Shown here piece after piece: positions 51,414 to 63,450 of a stretch of DNA of 64,000 nt. This DNA comes from Symsagittifera roscoffensis. Its lineage: Eukaryota; Xenacoelomorpha; Acoela; Convolutidae. The position numbers were made by a program, and so were the translations under genes. The notes below the pieces were generated by a model. The model was not told the origin of the DNA, made no database searches, and saw nothing but the letters and a program-made list of their open reading frames with translations. Location of the stretch: positions 18,055,623 through 18,119,622 of the forward strand of contig NC_087065.1 in the NCBI RefSeq assembly GCF_963678635.1, given 5' to 3'. Position 1 is the first letter of the stretch. Each line of letters opens with the position of its first letter.

Positions 51414-53939
51414 ATGAGCTTCCTGATGGTATAGAATTGGGACGACGCCGACCAATTCATCTTGGGCAGAGATTTCGTCAGGAATTTTGACGTGATGATT
51501 GACTTGAACAACGGTCTGATACGGATTAGAAACCCGGACCGGAAGTATGTTAAGAAACTAATTAATAGGATAACAACAGACAAAAACAAGGTACCAATTT
51601 TTTTAGATAGAAAAGTAAAACTACAACCAGGACAAGCTGTGGTATCAATTTTTAGAATGAGAAATTTGAATTCGTTAAGTGATAGTAAACAGGTTTGCTT
51701 AGTACCGAATCCAAATAGTCAGAGTTCGGTGATTTTAGGCCGGAGCTTCTCGGTAACGCGAAACGGACTGTGTGTCAGTGTGTTATTGAACACACTGGAC
51801 ACCACGGTTTCAATCCAGCGTGGAAAGAAGCTTGGTTACGCTTTACCGATGAGGACCGACTATGAGGAGACACAAAACTTGAAGAAACACAGTGTGAAAG
51901 ACTGTCCTTATCATGCCAATAAAGATTAAATTTTAAAGAGGATTAATGAATTAAAATCTAATCATAAATTGTTTTCAATGAAATCCGAAACGGACGACGG
52001 CTTATCAAGCTGCTCGAATTTTCCGGAACGCCCCTCGTCATATGAACTAAAATCTGACAAACCGGTTTTGCCAGAGATAGAACATTTAAAAGGGAAAATA
52101 GGTGAGGGAGATTTCGAAAAATTGCGGGACCTCCTAAATCGGAACGCAGATGTATTTTCAAAACACAAGGCGGATATCGGTTGCTGTAATTTCGTCGAAC
52201 ACGAAATTGAACTAGAAGAGGGCGCCGTTACCCATAGGGAAGGCGCAAGGCGAATGACGCCACACAAATCGGAAGCGTGCCGAGCGGAAATAGAAATGTT
52301 GCTTGAATACGACATGATAGAACCCTCGAAATCGCCATGGGCTTGCGGTGTAGTAATGGTGAAAAAGAAAGGGGGCAGCTTAGATTTTGTTGCGACTTTC
52401 GTTACTTGAACGCGGTAACGATAAAAGATGCGTACCCGATACCGCGAATAGACGAGAGCCTATCTAAACTTGGTGATGCCAAGTTCTTCACCACTTGGAT
52501 TCCCGGAGAGAAAACCGGATTCGCGTACGAATTGGGATTGTACCAGTGGAAGAGGATGCCCTTCGGCTTGTGCAATGCAACGGCCACTTTTCAAAGACTG
52601 ATGGCTCAGGCTTTGACCAGAGTGACCAAGAAGTGATGTGTTACGTGGAAGACGTGGTCATAGCGACACCAACCCTGGAAGACCACATTGATCGGCTCGA
52701 TGAGGTCTTTGGATGCATGAAAAGAGCAGGCTTGAAGTGCAAACCATCGAAATGTGAAATCGTTAGGGATTCAATCAAGTACCTGGGAAGAATGGTGGAC
52801 AGGCATGGTGTGAGGCCGGACCCGGAAGCAGTAGAAGCAGTGTTGACATGGAAGGCTCCCAGAACAGACACACAGCTCCTGAGCTTCCTAGGGTCTGCCA
52901 ACTACTACCGGGAGTTCATAAAAGGGTATGCGGACAAGTTGTATCCGATGCAGAAGCTGATGCGTAACAAAGGGAAAAAGTTCGAATGGAACGATGAAGC
53001 ACAAGTTGCATTCGAGAACATAAAGCGGGAACTGTGCGAAGCTACTGAAAAGGGCATGTATGTTCTTGACACAGACGCATCGGTAGTAGCCATCTCAGGA
53101 ATATTGCATCAGGAGGAAGAATGGAATGGAAGAACGGTTTTCCGTCCCATTGCATACGGCAGCAAGGTCTTGAGTGACACTGAGATGAAATATGGTGCAC
53201 CATAAGCAGAAATGTTTGCAGTAGTCACATTTGTGGCAAAATACCGCGCATACTTGGGGAGCGCTCCCCTTAAGTTACGCGTAGACAACTGATTGTTATC
53301 CTGGTTACCTACTCGTTGGATACCTACTCGATGGATCAGAGTTATATTGGTAGATGGATAGTAAGATTGGATGGCTACCATAAGATAATCGAACACAGGA
53401 TGCGTGATAAACAACAGAATGCTGATAGCCTCAGCAAGAAAACTGAGTTCTATGAAAGATTGGAGCAGAAGCAAGCCAAGCAGGCAGAAATAAAGGAGGG
53501 ATTCTCGTTTCTGGACAAAGAAACTTACGAAGCGCTTCCCTTAACGAGATGGTTGGACAAGTCTGGACATCCAATTCCAGGACACCCTGAGTTACCTGTA
53601 GAGAAAGCAGCCGAGATAAAGATCCTATGCAAGGAGGACCCGGTCCCCTTGGATCTGTTGCTGCGCTCAAACCTGGTCCAGCAAGAACTCTCTCGCATGA
53701 ACATAAACAGCCTCTCATTATTGGATAAAAATGTGCAGGTCACACCGCAAGTGACGCGGATGCTGGGTGGATTGTTAGAAAGAGAAGTGACCAGAGATGA
53801 CCCCGAGTGGACAGCAGCAGTGGCATCACTAACAGTTAGGGAGAAGGTGAAGATCATGCCGTCCAGACGACAACACGAGGAGAACGAGAGGGATTGTAGG
53901 ACAATAGTTCAGCAACTAGTATCCTCAATACCACATTAG
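51414..53939 (+). pseudogene. Protease end, RT and RNase H of copy B, decayed
   Basis: Pieces in several frames: protease tail plus linker (51462-51929), RT fingers (51969-52409: LLEYDMIEPSKSPWACGVVMVKKK), RT palm (52337-52636: CDFRYLNAVTIKDAYPIPR, WKRMPFGLCNATATFQ). Next is a segment to 53205 with YVEDVVIATPT in place of YVDD, FLGSANYYREFIKGY and RNase H DTDASVVAISGIL. A further linker runs to 53939. The stretch normally carrying the RT motif A aspartate is deleted between FFTT and EKTGF. RT is therefore dead. Confidence 0.8.
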
Positions 53940-53996
53940 GTTTTAACCAGTACTTCGTACGAACGGAAGGATACGCGAAAGAAAACCGTTGCCTTT

Positions 53997-55583
53997 GTGG
54001 ACCAGGAGAAAAAAGGGGTAAAGGTAAAACGGAACCTGGTGCAAGATTGTTTTTCCGGGGAGACGAACAATGAGAAGAGCCAGCGAGCACAAGAACAACA
54101 CTCGGGACAAGGAAGTTTGTCCGGGGAGTCTGAGATAGATGAAGAAGTTCCTGATGAAAAACAGGACCTGGGGAACAAAGTTTTGTCCGGGGAGTTCAGA
54201 TGGATGCGAAGAAGGCACGGACATGATCTGGAGGAGGGTGCAGACTCCATCAGGACCTCTTCAACAGAAGACAACTCCCGAAACTCAGGAACTGACACCT
54301 ACTCAGACAGGAATTCGAGCTCGGGATCAGAACTGTCCGAACTAGCGATCCACACACTACTAGTGGAAACTCGTGCAAGGGATCTGGATAGAGAGATGTA
54401 CCAGGACCCTGATAGTTATCGCTACCTCATACCAAGTGAGAGAGTCTCTGACAACGCAGCGGATGATTTGGAGACAATAGCGGTATCGAAACTTTCGATA
54501 TATCTGTTGCCACAAAAAGAGGTAGTCAGGACTGATCTTCAGCCGTTCAAGCAAGAAACACAGCCATTGGCGAAGATTTGGTGCGTTAAGATGGAAGAAG
54601 ACACACACCAGCCCAATGAGCTGAATAGTCAGATGAGGGTCATGAGGACGTACTTGAAGGCGAGATACAGACTCTCGGATCTTCTAAGGGCGCAGAGAAA
54701 TGATCGCATGACGAGCAACCTGAAAAGGTGGATCGAGAATGGTTCTCCGGATAAAGGAGACCTCGAGGAAGACAGTTACCGTATCCTGAGACAGTACTTC
54801 ATGCAGAAAGAGGGAAGGTTATACTTGAACAAGGACGGGATTGTGGCTTGCAAGAGAAGAGATGAAGACAAAGTCCTATACAAGTATGACGCAATAGTAT
54901 TGCCGCAACTCTATCAGACAGAACTATTATTCAGGTCGCATGATCAGATGGGCCATCAGGGGATCGACAAAAGGTATCAGAGGATCCTGAAGCTCTTTGA
55001 GTGGCCTGGAATGAAAAAGGCATGCGAGAAGTGGGTAACAGCATTTCTGTCATGCCAACAGGTCAAGGATCCAAGGAAATTGCGATTTACTTTACAATCG
55101 ATCGAGTCGTCTGAATTCAACGAGGTGGTGCAGATAGATCACCAAAAGATATGCATGACAGACAGTGGTTATAATCAGGTGTTGGTCATTATAGATCATT
55201 TCACGAAGTATGCAGAGGCCGTGCCCTGCATAACTGCCTCGGCGGAAGAGACATGCGACCACCTGATCAATACGTGGAGGGCGAGACATGGTTGTCCGAT
55301 GACGTTTCAATCGGATAATGGAACAGCTTTCGTAGGAGAGCTTACGAAAGAGCTTATGAGACGCTCACAGGTTGCTCAGGCTGACTCCACGAAATACCAT
55401 CCACAGACGAATGGCTTAGTGGAAAGACAGAATAGGACATTAGTGTCGATGCTGAGAGTATATTGTTCCAGGTACATGACCGATTGGGACAGACACCTTC
55501 CACAGGCGATGGGAGCCTATGATAGCACGCAACATTCCACCACTGGAGTTAGTCCACACATGATGCTAACTGCACACGAGTAG
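53997..55583 (+). pseudogene. Integrase of copy B
   Basis: 528-codon frame. The N-terminal part is a charged linker. The zinc-binding region is HDQMGHQG...CEKWVTAFLSCQQ, in which one Cys of the HHCC set appears replaced by Phe. The catalytic core has VVQIDHQK, FQSDNGTAF and TNGLVERQNRTL (D, D, E). It ends early at TAHE-stop. The integrase C-terminus continues out of frame. Confidence 0.75.
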
Positions 55584-56705
55584 TCTTTACCCTTAACCTT
55601 TTTCTACCCAGAGTATGAGGGAAAGAAAACGTCTCCACAGATTTACGTGAGGGACGTGGTCAGACGTCAACAGGAGTTGAACGATTTGTGTAGACGAAAT
55701 AATCAGCAAGCACAGGCAAGGCAGAGGAAAAATTCGACAAGAAAAGCAGCTGGTGCAAAAGCTTACTCGGTGGTAGACTACGTATGGGTATTTCAGAACG
55801 TTATACCACCGAAAGGAACGAAAAAGCTCATAAAAAAGTGGAGGTGACCATTTATGATTACTGAAGTGCACCAGGAGGGACGCTTTTATAGACTGAGTAC
55901 TGGCCGAGCCGCCCACTTTGAGAACATTAAGCCACACAATCCATCGACAGAAGACTGGTGTATACCCGCAGACATGGAAGAAGGGGATTATCTAATGATG
56001 AATCCTGCTTGTGAGGTCAACGAGAAGGGCACGAGGGAGAAGAACGATGGAAACGAAGTCGTGGAGGAAGGAACGAATACACCGCTGGACCTGGATCCAA
56101 ACGAGGTGATCGAAGCGGTTGATGCAACCTTACCCTACGCATAGGAGGATTGGCAGGATCCCGAACAGATGGAGGTTCCCAAGAATTTGGAACCAGATCT
56201 TCCACTTACGATACAGACTCGACAGAATGCCGGGACAAGACCAAGAAAGAAATATAACCCTTATGGTGACGACTTTGTAGTGGATAGGATAGATCTGAAA
56301 AAGATAGTGGAAGAAGTAGTGGGTCTAGAAGAAATAACTGTGTCACAGGACATTGACATAGTCGATGATCACGACGACGAGTGGGTCGATGGCCGGTCGA
56401 AACCCGAGGTAGAACTTGACGACGAGCAACAGCAGTCATATGAACAAGACTTGACGAATCTGCGTGTCTTAGAATGGCTGAACGAAATGACGTCGGACCC
56501 AAAAGAGACCAGCGTCACGATTCAAGATGTAGATCGTGAAAGCATAAAATACATAAAAACCGAACGAGATGATCCTTCCTGGGCTGCCCAGGAAGAGCGA
56601 CTACTCATTCCGGCTTCCAATCTCGATTTAATACCCGGTATGCGATCGACGGGGACGTCGATGGATATTTTCGTCGGGGATGGGGGTAGGACTTACCCAC
56701 ACTGA
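55584..56705 (+). pseudogene. Integrase C-terminus and acidic tail of copy B
   Basis: Pieces in different frames: the small beta-barrel-like segment (VVDYVWVFQNVIPPKGTKKLIKKWR, continuing ITEVHQEGRFYRLSTGRAAH), an acidic stretch to 56144, then 56169-56705 with a basic patch (RPRKKYNPYGDDFVVDRI) and an acidic end. Typical of the tail of gypsy Pol, broken by short indels. Confidence 0.6.
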
Positions 56706-56976
56706 AAACTTGATAATAAAAAAATTGAGAATAACAAGAGAGACAGGAGACTTAGAAGCAGAAACAGGCGAAGAACCTAAGAAACCTGACATAGGGAGGG
56801 TAGTTGAGTCATATTTTAACCTACCAAATGAATATTCAAGTAGCCTTATACTAACAGACAGTGATTTCATACTCACAAATAGAACATGTGCGATAGCAAT
56901 CACAGCAGACATGAGTTTTAGGACAGCGTTAGAGGCATATTTTAAGAGAGAATATAAAAACATAGAATTCCTTTAG
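56680..56976 (+). CDS. 98-aa ORF after pol, unknown
   Basis: Starts MGVGLTHTENLIIKKLRITR; a charged start is followed by a possibly folded end (YFNLPNEYSSSLILTDSD to FKREYKNIEFL). It overlaps the end of the pol tail. No family recognised; it may be a remnant of a longer ORF. Confidence 0.35.
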   Translation: MGVGLTHTENLIIKKLRITRETGDLEAETGEEPKKPDIGRVVESYFNLPNEYSSSLILTDSDFILTNRTCAIAITADMSFRTALEAYFKREYKNIEFL

Positions 56977-57673
56977 AAGTAAAGACCAGGAGTAGGGGGC
57001 GTAGCAGCCTAACCTCCGGCGGCGTCACAGATACCGGGAAAATACTTATGCTTCTTGGTGACGAGGGCGACGGAGAAGCAGCACGTGGACCCAGAGAACC
57101 TTGTCTTGTCCTTGACGAGGTTGAGATACTTCCTCGTGGAAATGGACGTGAAGGAGCTCTCGCTTCCAGTGTACGATCCAAACAGAGGACGACTGCATCT
57201 TCGGGAATTGCACGCACTTGTACACGTGATATTCTCTGATACTAATATACAAGTATATTTACATAAGAAATATTACTTAAGTATAGGCCGAGAGGGTGTT
57301 AGGCTAAAGACTAAGTTGTATGTAATGTGTGATATGTGTGATATGTTATGTTATGTGTTATGTTATTAAGATCTTGGGTAAGAAGGGGTTAGTGACCATG
57401 AACAACTGAATGACGATCTTAGGAATAGATCCAAGTTTGGACTGTCCAATCTTAGGTCGAATTCCAAAATTTTAGAGATCGATTGATTTTAATAAATTTT
57501 AGGACAAAAAAAAATCTTTTTATCTGACTGTTTTTAAATAAATTGCAATGAGAAGTTAAGGTGAAACTGACAAGTGTGATATTCGTGACCTCTTTTCTAG
57601 ATCCTGATTGATCGTTTAATTGCTCATTTGAGTCAAACCTTGGAATCAAATCAAATCGAATCCGAAGAACAGT
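56977..57673 (+). other. Spacer with ORF remnant and ATGTG-type simple repeat
   Basis: 57055-57369 has a coding-looking stretch (TRATEKQHVDPENLVLSL to LRELHALVHVIFSD) that runs into a simple repeat of gtgatatgt/atgtt units (57315-57365). The rest is AT-rich without features. Confidence 0.4.
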
Positions 57674-59437
57674 ATGGATAATTTCAACTTGGATGAATTG
57701 ATGGACCTGGCAGAGGCATATGTAGGACCGATGATAGATGCGATCTATCGTCGGCTAATGGATCGAGACTTCGCTCTGGAGGACCCAGAGGTAGTCATGT
57801 TGCTGACCGCCCTGATAAACATCTTGGGGCATGACAACCGTGGGGACCGCCCCACGAAAGTCCTATTGATGGCAGCATACGGAGAGAGGGGAGTACTAGA
57901 CCGTCCGAACATGAGAGTGATGAGGCGGAGAAACGGGGCTCTCTCAGGGAGTGACTTGGCGAATGAGCCTGGATTGGGAAGTTCTAGGACTTACCAACCA
58001 GGTGAAATGCCTATGCCCTCCAGGCCCAAACCTGGGCTGACGAGAATGCATCAGGAGATGAACAGCGAGGCTGCCTTGTCTAGTTCACCACTGAGAGCAG
58101 CTGTGCCACCAAAGAGGGCGAAAGTAGAACAAAAGGTTCAGACGAACCAAACCATGCAAGATCTGGATGGGATAAAGGACGAATTGGAAAGAACGAAAAT
58201 GGAGCTGGACGAGATGACTAAGACCATGTTCAGTACGGAGGAAGATAGGGACATGTGGAAAAGATTGTTCGAGGACTGCAGTAAAAAGCAGAGCGAAGAG
58301 ATTGAGCGCTTGAGGCGGGATTACAAAGAGCGGATGGCGTTGACAACGGCCGTGGAGAAGGTGATACCTGAGAGGAGTATTCCTCGTGGGCAGTCCCCGA
58401 TGGAGCTCTTGACGCCTCGAGAAATGAGCCAGACAACGGAGACACGACTCCCAACAGCAACAGGTCGAGTGATAATCCCGGACCCTAGTGACACCTTGGG
58501 TGACCCAGTCCTGGAACAAACGGTGAGGAAGCTGATAGAGACAGCTGGACGACTAGTCGCCAACAAGAATGCGCCAGGTTCCGGGATGACTGCACCCTAT
58601 GGAACGATCGACGACACGGGCAGAGTACGACTCTCCCAGACCGTGATCAGACAGGGAGTTAGCGACACGACGCAACTAATGGGGAGCTCTAAGGCCCCAG
58701 AGAGAAGAATACAGAAGATGCCAGCGAAGAAAGTGTCACGTGTAATAGACGTACAAAAGAATAACCAGTTGAGATATAACTTCACGGGAGTCCCGGAGAC
58801 AGATCCGAGAGCTTGCTTCAATCGAGCGACTTGGAACCCGGCAGTAAACCTGCAGCAACCGCCACTGGGGACATCACATCTGATACTGGGAGACAGCTTA
58901 GTCAGAGTACTCTTCAAATTGAGGATCTCTTGGGTCACCACGGTGATGGCCTTCGGAGGCGCGACGATAACCCAGTTATATCGGATGGTGGAATTAATGA
59001 ATCCAGGGAGGATCCCCAATGTGATGATCCTGGTTGGAACGAATAACATCTCTAGAGGTTCGGATGAGCAGGAAGCACCATGGGAATCAATGATGGTGTG
59101 CTTGTTTACTACTCTCTGGTAGAAATTCAACTGCGCGGTACTGACCGTTTGCACTGTTCCAATGAATACAAGGAGCTTGACAGCAGCAGGGAGAAGGCAC
59201 AACGAAGTAATGGTCAGATGGAATAATATCTTGAGGAATCTCGCAAGTCAGAATGCCGGAAGAATGATCATCATGGACATCGAACATGAGTTGAGAGCTA
59301 TGGATCAGGCCAGACTGACCACGGACGGCATCCACTTCGATAGTATAGAAGGACAGGCTTGGTTAAATCGAGTCTTCCAAGAGCGGTTGGATGAGTTGGA
59401 AGTAGAACTCTTTGACACAGGAGTGCTAAAGGAGTAA
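57674..59437 (+). pseudogene. SGNH/GDSL-hydrolase-like ORF of the LTR element (one in-frame stop)
   Basis: A single frame of about 587 codons starting MDNFNLDELMDLAEAYVG, interrupted only by TAG at 59120-59122. The N-terminal 75 residues look helical, followed by a low-complexity linker and a coiled-coil region (DGIKDELERTKMELDEMTK). The C-terminal 190 residues carry the SGNH blocks in order: SHLILGDSLVR (block I Ser, near residue 406), MAFGGATI (Gly block), ILVGTNN (Asn block) and TTDGIHFD (Asp-x-x-His, near 551). SGNH hydrolases cleave esters and occur as esterase domains in some LINE ORF1 proteins; here it follows an LTR-type pol. Catalytic residues survive, so the decay is recent. Confidence 0.7.
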
Positions 59438-60662
59438 GGAACATCGAATGACACGGTGATTAACACCTTTGTGCCTCCTAGCCTGGAAACACGCTTGGGG
59501 AACTTCCGGCCGTCACGAACTATAGACAGCAGAGCTCCAGCGAACCAGGTCAAAGAACAGACGTTCAAGATCGATTGGGAGAAGGGCCGGTGAGGAGGAC
59601 CATTCGTCCTAGGAGAAGACTAGGGCCTGTCAACCCGATGGAAGAGACAACTAGCACGTCTAGATCAGACACGAGATCGGAGACGACAAGTACCAGTCGA
59701 GAGGAGAGACGCCCGGATAGAGGCTCATTGATGTGGTCAAGACCCATACCATCTCCCTGGCATGTGTACAAGGACGAACTAATGAAGCTGGATCTCCAGA
59801 GGGTGAGCTTCATCGAAGACGCCAGGAGGATTTTGAATGGAGCGAGGCTATCCGTCAGTAGACTGTACTCGATAACAGGTGTAGACTGGTTAATAGCCGC
59901 TGGCATAAATTTCAGCTCCACGACGGCCTTGAGATTTGCTGACCTAGAGGGACTGCCCTCTAACAACACGATGGGACCAGTGAACGCAAGACCATTGCAG
60001 GACGTGAGGTTGAATCATGATGAAGGGAATCGAGAAGAGAGACCTGGAAGACTTTTGGTAACAAGGGCGCCGATCGGACAACATGTGAAGATATTCAGGC
60101 AAGTGAGCTCACCCCCAGGTCATGTGAAAGATAGAATATACCCGAAACAAGTGAGTCAAGATGGTGACGTCCAAAGGTACGGTGGATTGAAAGCGATAAA
60201 GAAAGATGAGACCACCTTTGCCGCTTACGACAAAGCAGAAATAAGGAAGTCCAAGATTATGATAGATAGCTCAGAGACCCTACAAAGGCAGAAAATGCTG
60301 TGTGGCCAGCAATAAATGATATCCTGGAGTCAATGGGTGAAGCGGTGGATGCGACGAAGGAGGGGTCGTTCACCAAGTTGACACCGAGAGTAGTGTTCGC
60401 GCTGTCTCCGGGGTATGCATGTCTCCCGGATGGATTGAAATTCGTGTATGCGATCGTGACCTTGCTTTCGGAAAAGAAATATGATGTGATCATATCAGCC
60501 CCAAATCGCATGATAGAGATGGAGAACCTGAGACCACTCAGGGCTGAACTACCTGCGGTGTGGTCAGATATCTCGAACGCGATGAGAGGATTCAAGGACC
60601 ATGCGCTGCACATGTTAGTATTGGACGAGGTGCTGGGGTTGGAACTGTCCCATTTCAGTTGA
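59438..60662 (+). pseudogene. Unknown coding region following the SGNH ORF, part 1
   Basis: Coding-like frames in series: 59441-59590 continues the SGNH frame past its stop (VINTFVPPSLETRLGN). 59575-60315 has an Arg/Ser/Thr-rich start, then RVSFIEDARRILNGARLSVS. 60300-60662 carries RVVFALSPGYACLPDGLKF and YDVIISAPNRMIEMENL. I recognise no family. The order and shared base composition suggest one long gene broken by several indels. Confidence 0.45.
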
Positions 60663-61938
60663 CCGCTCAAACTTAAACCGGGGATAGCGATATCGAACGA
60701 CTTATGGTTCCGAGCAATGTAAGTGACAGGTGAAAAAGCGAGAAAGAAAAATTCCGAGGAGACTAGAGCTCATTTGGAGGCGATGGTTTTGAGGACCAAA
60801 CCGGAGGCCAACCAGTGGTTACATCTGAGTCCTCGAGTAGCGGCATTGGGTGCAGATGCTTTTGAGCAAGTCCCCATAATGATTAAGAAGATCCATGCCT
60901 ACTTGTTGAAGGAGGTGAACCTAGCGGAGAATGCTGGAGAAAAGACGGCTGAGTTTGTGAATAGAATGTGCCAGATTACCTTGGAAACTTTCTGGACCCA
61001 GGAAGTGAAGGGGTAAGAAGGGTTTGAACGGACAGATAGCATGCTGGAAGGGTTGGGAGCCGGATGGACCGCGTCCTTCTTGGCGAAAATTTACCCGAAA
61101 GTTTCTCATTACTTGATAAAAGAATTCCTCCAAGCAGTAGAGGAAGTATCGATTGTGGAGCTACTAGCCTTGTTCGTGACGTTCGGAGCAGGAGTTTCGT
61201 GGAGCAGAGAGTTCCGAAGGAGTTCAGAACCTGCGGTTAGACGGGCTTCTAACGTTGATTGCGATTACCCACGGAAACTTGGGAGGATTAATGAAGCTGA
61301 CACGTTGTCCAGAGCAGATGAGAGAGAAGGTGAGAAAATTGGACATGAAGAAAGCCACGGACTCGTGGAATAAGATAAGAGACCTGAGACACACTCTTAT
61401 CCAATATCTCTTACAACAAAATCGCTTTGGAACGGGAGAAGATGAGACTATCGAAAGAGAAGAAGATGTGAGACGACATGTTGGGGGCATGCCCCTACTA
61501 ACCGATCTGAGCTTGGCTATGAGGACTGATCCCTTAGCGTTGATCAGAGGAGCCACGAAGTTTGTGACAGTGATCTATGGACCAGCAGTCACATTTGCGT
61601 TCCCTGATGTTAAGGTGGAGGCGTATAGGAGGTCGGTGTTGCACCTGAACCTCATATCAGCAGTGGACGGTAGTGCGCTGAACTGGTGTGAGCAGCACGT
61701 GTTGCGGGAGCTCATGAGCGAAGATCTGTTGTTTGCGAAGATATCAGAGCCAGAAATGACAGTCATCAAATTCGACGATCACTTCCGTGATCGCATGGGA
61801 GAAGTAGAGAGAGGACACATCGAGGTGTTTCCAAAATTTTGGAATCTGAGACCCTATGATAAGACGAATGGTGAGATAACGAGAGTTCCTCGTCTCACTG
61901 TAGCATATCACAAGGTGAGAGAAGAGACGAAAGATTGA
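60663..61938 (+). pseudogene. Unknown coding region, part 2
   Basis: Frames at 60723-61016 (EETRAHLEAMVLRTKPEAN), 61041-61373 (GWTASFLAKIYPKVSHYLIK) and 61255-61938 (HTLIQYLLQQNRFGTGED, then FVTVIYGPAVTFAFPDVKVE). Mostly helical, charged, with no recognisable catalytic motif. 61255-61938 is the longest intact piece here. Confidence 0.45.
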
Positions 61939-61992
61939 GGTGATTACGAGAAGCTGCCGGAAGAAATCCCTGAATTCCCTCTGACAAGAAGG

Positions 61993-62847
61993 ATGTTGCT
62001 CGGAGCAGTCTCCGTGGTACAAACTCCTAGGTTGAGAGCATTTGAAACCAATGAAAGGAGAATAGGGAAATTCGTGGGAACGATGGATCCATACTTTGTG
62101 GGGAGGAATGCCGCCGTGTTACAGTACACACGATTTGCCTACACGGATCAAGCGACGAGAAGGCGAATAAGCAACGCCGCGACTCCCAAGCCTGGGAGAT
62201 TTGACGAGGAATGGGCGGGATTAGGCTTAGCGCCTATGAAGATGAAAGGCAGGACCGAACTGTCTGAGGCCTCCTTGATCCTGACTAGTGTGAAACCGGA
62301 ATTGAAAGAAGGAGGAACGCTGCAGGCGAGAACCTTCCTAGCACCCTTCGGCTGTGAGGAAATCAAAGTGGTCCATGGAGAAGAAGAAGATGGATCGGCT
62401 GGCACACTGATCATACCGAAATTTCCGGAAGGGGCCGACAATGAAAAGCAAGGACCCTCGAGCTCGAAGAAGGATATGTCAGATGGAGATGACGGACAGG
62501 GAGGAAGCCGTCAAGCGGAAGAACCCATGCAACAAGATGCAAGTCAAGCTAGTGGGGAAGACGACAGAGCATCGACAGGAGGAATATTTAGCCTGGATTT
62601 CAGTTTCCTCAGTGATCGTGAGAACAACGCGCATACGTTGGAGGCGACTGAGCCAGCAGATGAAGGCACTTCGACACTGGAACCTCCGTCACCCTTTACA
62701 GAAATGAAACGGAAATTGCCGGAGAGCAGCTCTCCTGGCAATTCGAGAATCAACGAACAAAGAATCCTCATGGAATCACCTAGGAGAAGAAGAATAGAGG
62801 GCTCTGCCAGAGTACCTTTCTTAGGAACTTTGCCCGAAGAAGAGTGA
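61993..62847 (+). CDS. 284-aa ORF, unknown, acidic C-terminal half
   Basis: Begins MLLGAVSVVQTPRLRAFETN in the frame that follows the previous ORF after a stop. The first half looks folded (ERRIGKFVGTMDPYFVGRN); the second is Ser/Glu/Asp-rich and probably disordered, ending RRRRIEGSARVPFLGTLPEE. No family recognised. It may be the C-terminal part of the preceding broken gene. Confidence 0.45.
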   Translation: MLLGAVSVVQTPRLRAFETNERRIGKFVGTMDPYFVGRNAAVLQYTRFAYTDQATRRRISNAATPKPGRFDEEWAGLGLAPMKMKGRTELSEASLILTSVKPELKEGGTLQARTFLAPFGCEEIKVVHGEEEDGSAGTLIIPKFPEGADNEKQGPSSSKKDMSDGDDGQGGSRQAEEPMQQDASQASGEDDRASTGGIFSLDFSFLSDRENNAHTLEATEPADEGTSTLEPPSPFTEMKRKLPESSSPGNSRINEQRILMESPRRRRIEGSARVPFLGTLPEEE

Positions 62848-62889
62848 GAAGTACATCACCGAGACCATGAAAGTAGAAAGGGTTGTAGA

Positions 62890-63433
62890 TTGGACAGAGT
62901 GGCGTTCATGAAAGAAGTCTGGACAGTAGTTCAGAGCTATGGGACCCAGTCCATTTTGAAAATAGGTCTCAACCGACCATTGATGCGGGAAGTCCTTGAC
63001 AAGCTAGATGAGTGTGAAGGAAGATTGAGTGAGTTGTTGATTGACTCAGCCACTGATGAAAGTGAGGCGAACTCTCCCATCAAGATGACACCACAGGATG
63101 ATAAAGGAGAGGTGGTATATCTGTCAAGAACCAGGAGGGGAACGATGCGATCGAAATTGGTGATTGATTAAGATCAACGAGATGAAGATGAAGTTAGGCA
63201 GCAAGGTGATGCCGAGGAGAGTAGGAAAGACGAAGGTGGATTCAGAGATATCAATGAAAGCTGTCAATTCAGCGAAACGAAAACGAGTCGAAGAGGCCAT
63301 GGATTTGGGACAAGGTGATTATCAATTGCCTGGCACGGACAGAATGTTAACCGATGTAGCGATGGTGCCACCCATTCTCATGGCAGGGATAAAGTCAACA
63401 GGTTACAAGTCCAAAGGAGTGACCGCACTCTGA
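62890..63433 (+). pseudogene. Unknown coding region, part 3
   Basis: Two overlapping frames, 62890-63171 (MDRVAFMKEVWTVVQSYGTQ) and 63164-63433 (basic start, then AKRKRVEEAMDLGQGDYQLP). They probably represent one ORF with an indel. Function unknown. Confidence 0.4.
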
Positions 63434-63450
63434 CTGGAGCGACCTTAGAA

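Noticed and set aside
53431..54298. Minus-strand ORFs of 93-120 aa over the RNase H/integrase region
   Set aside because: Antisense to recognisable pol remnants; Ser/Pro-rich translations are typical of shadows.
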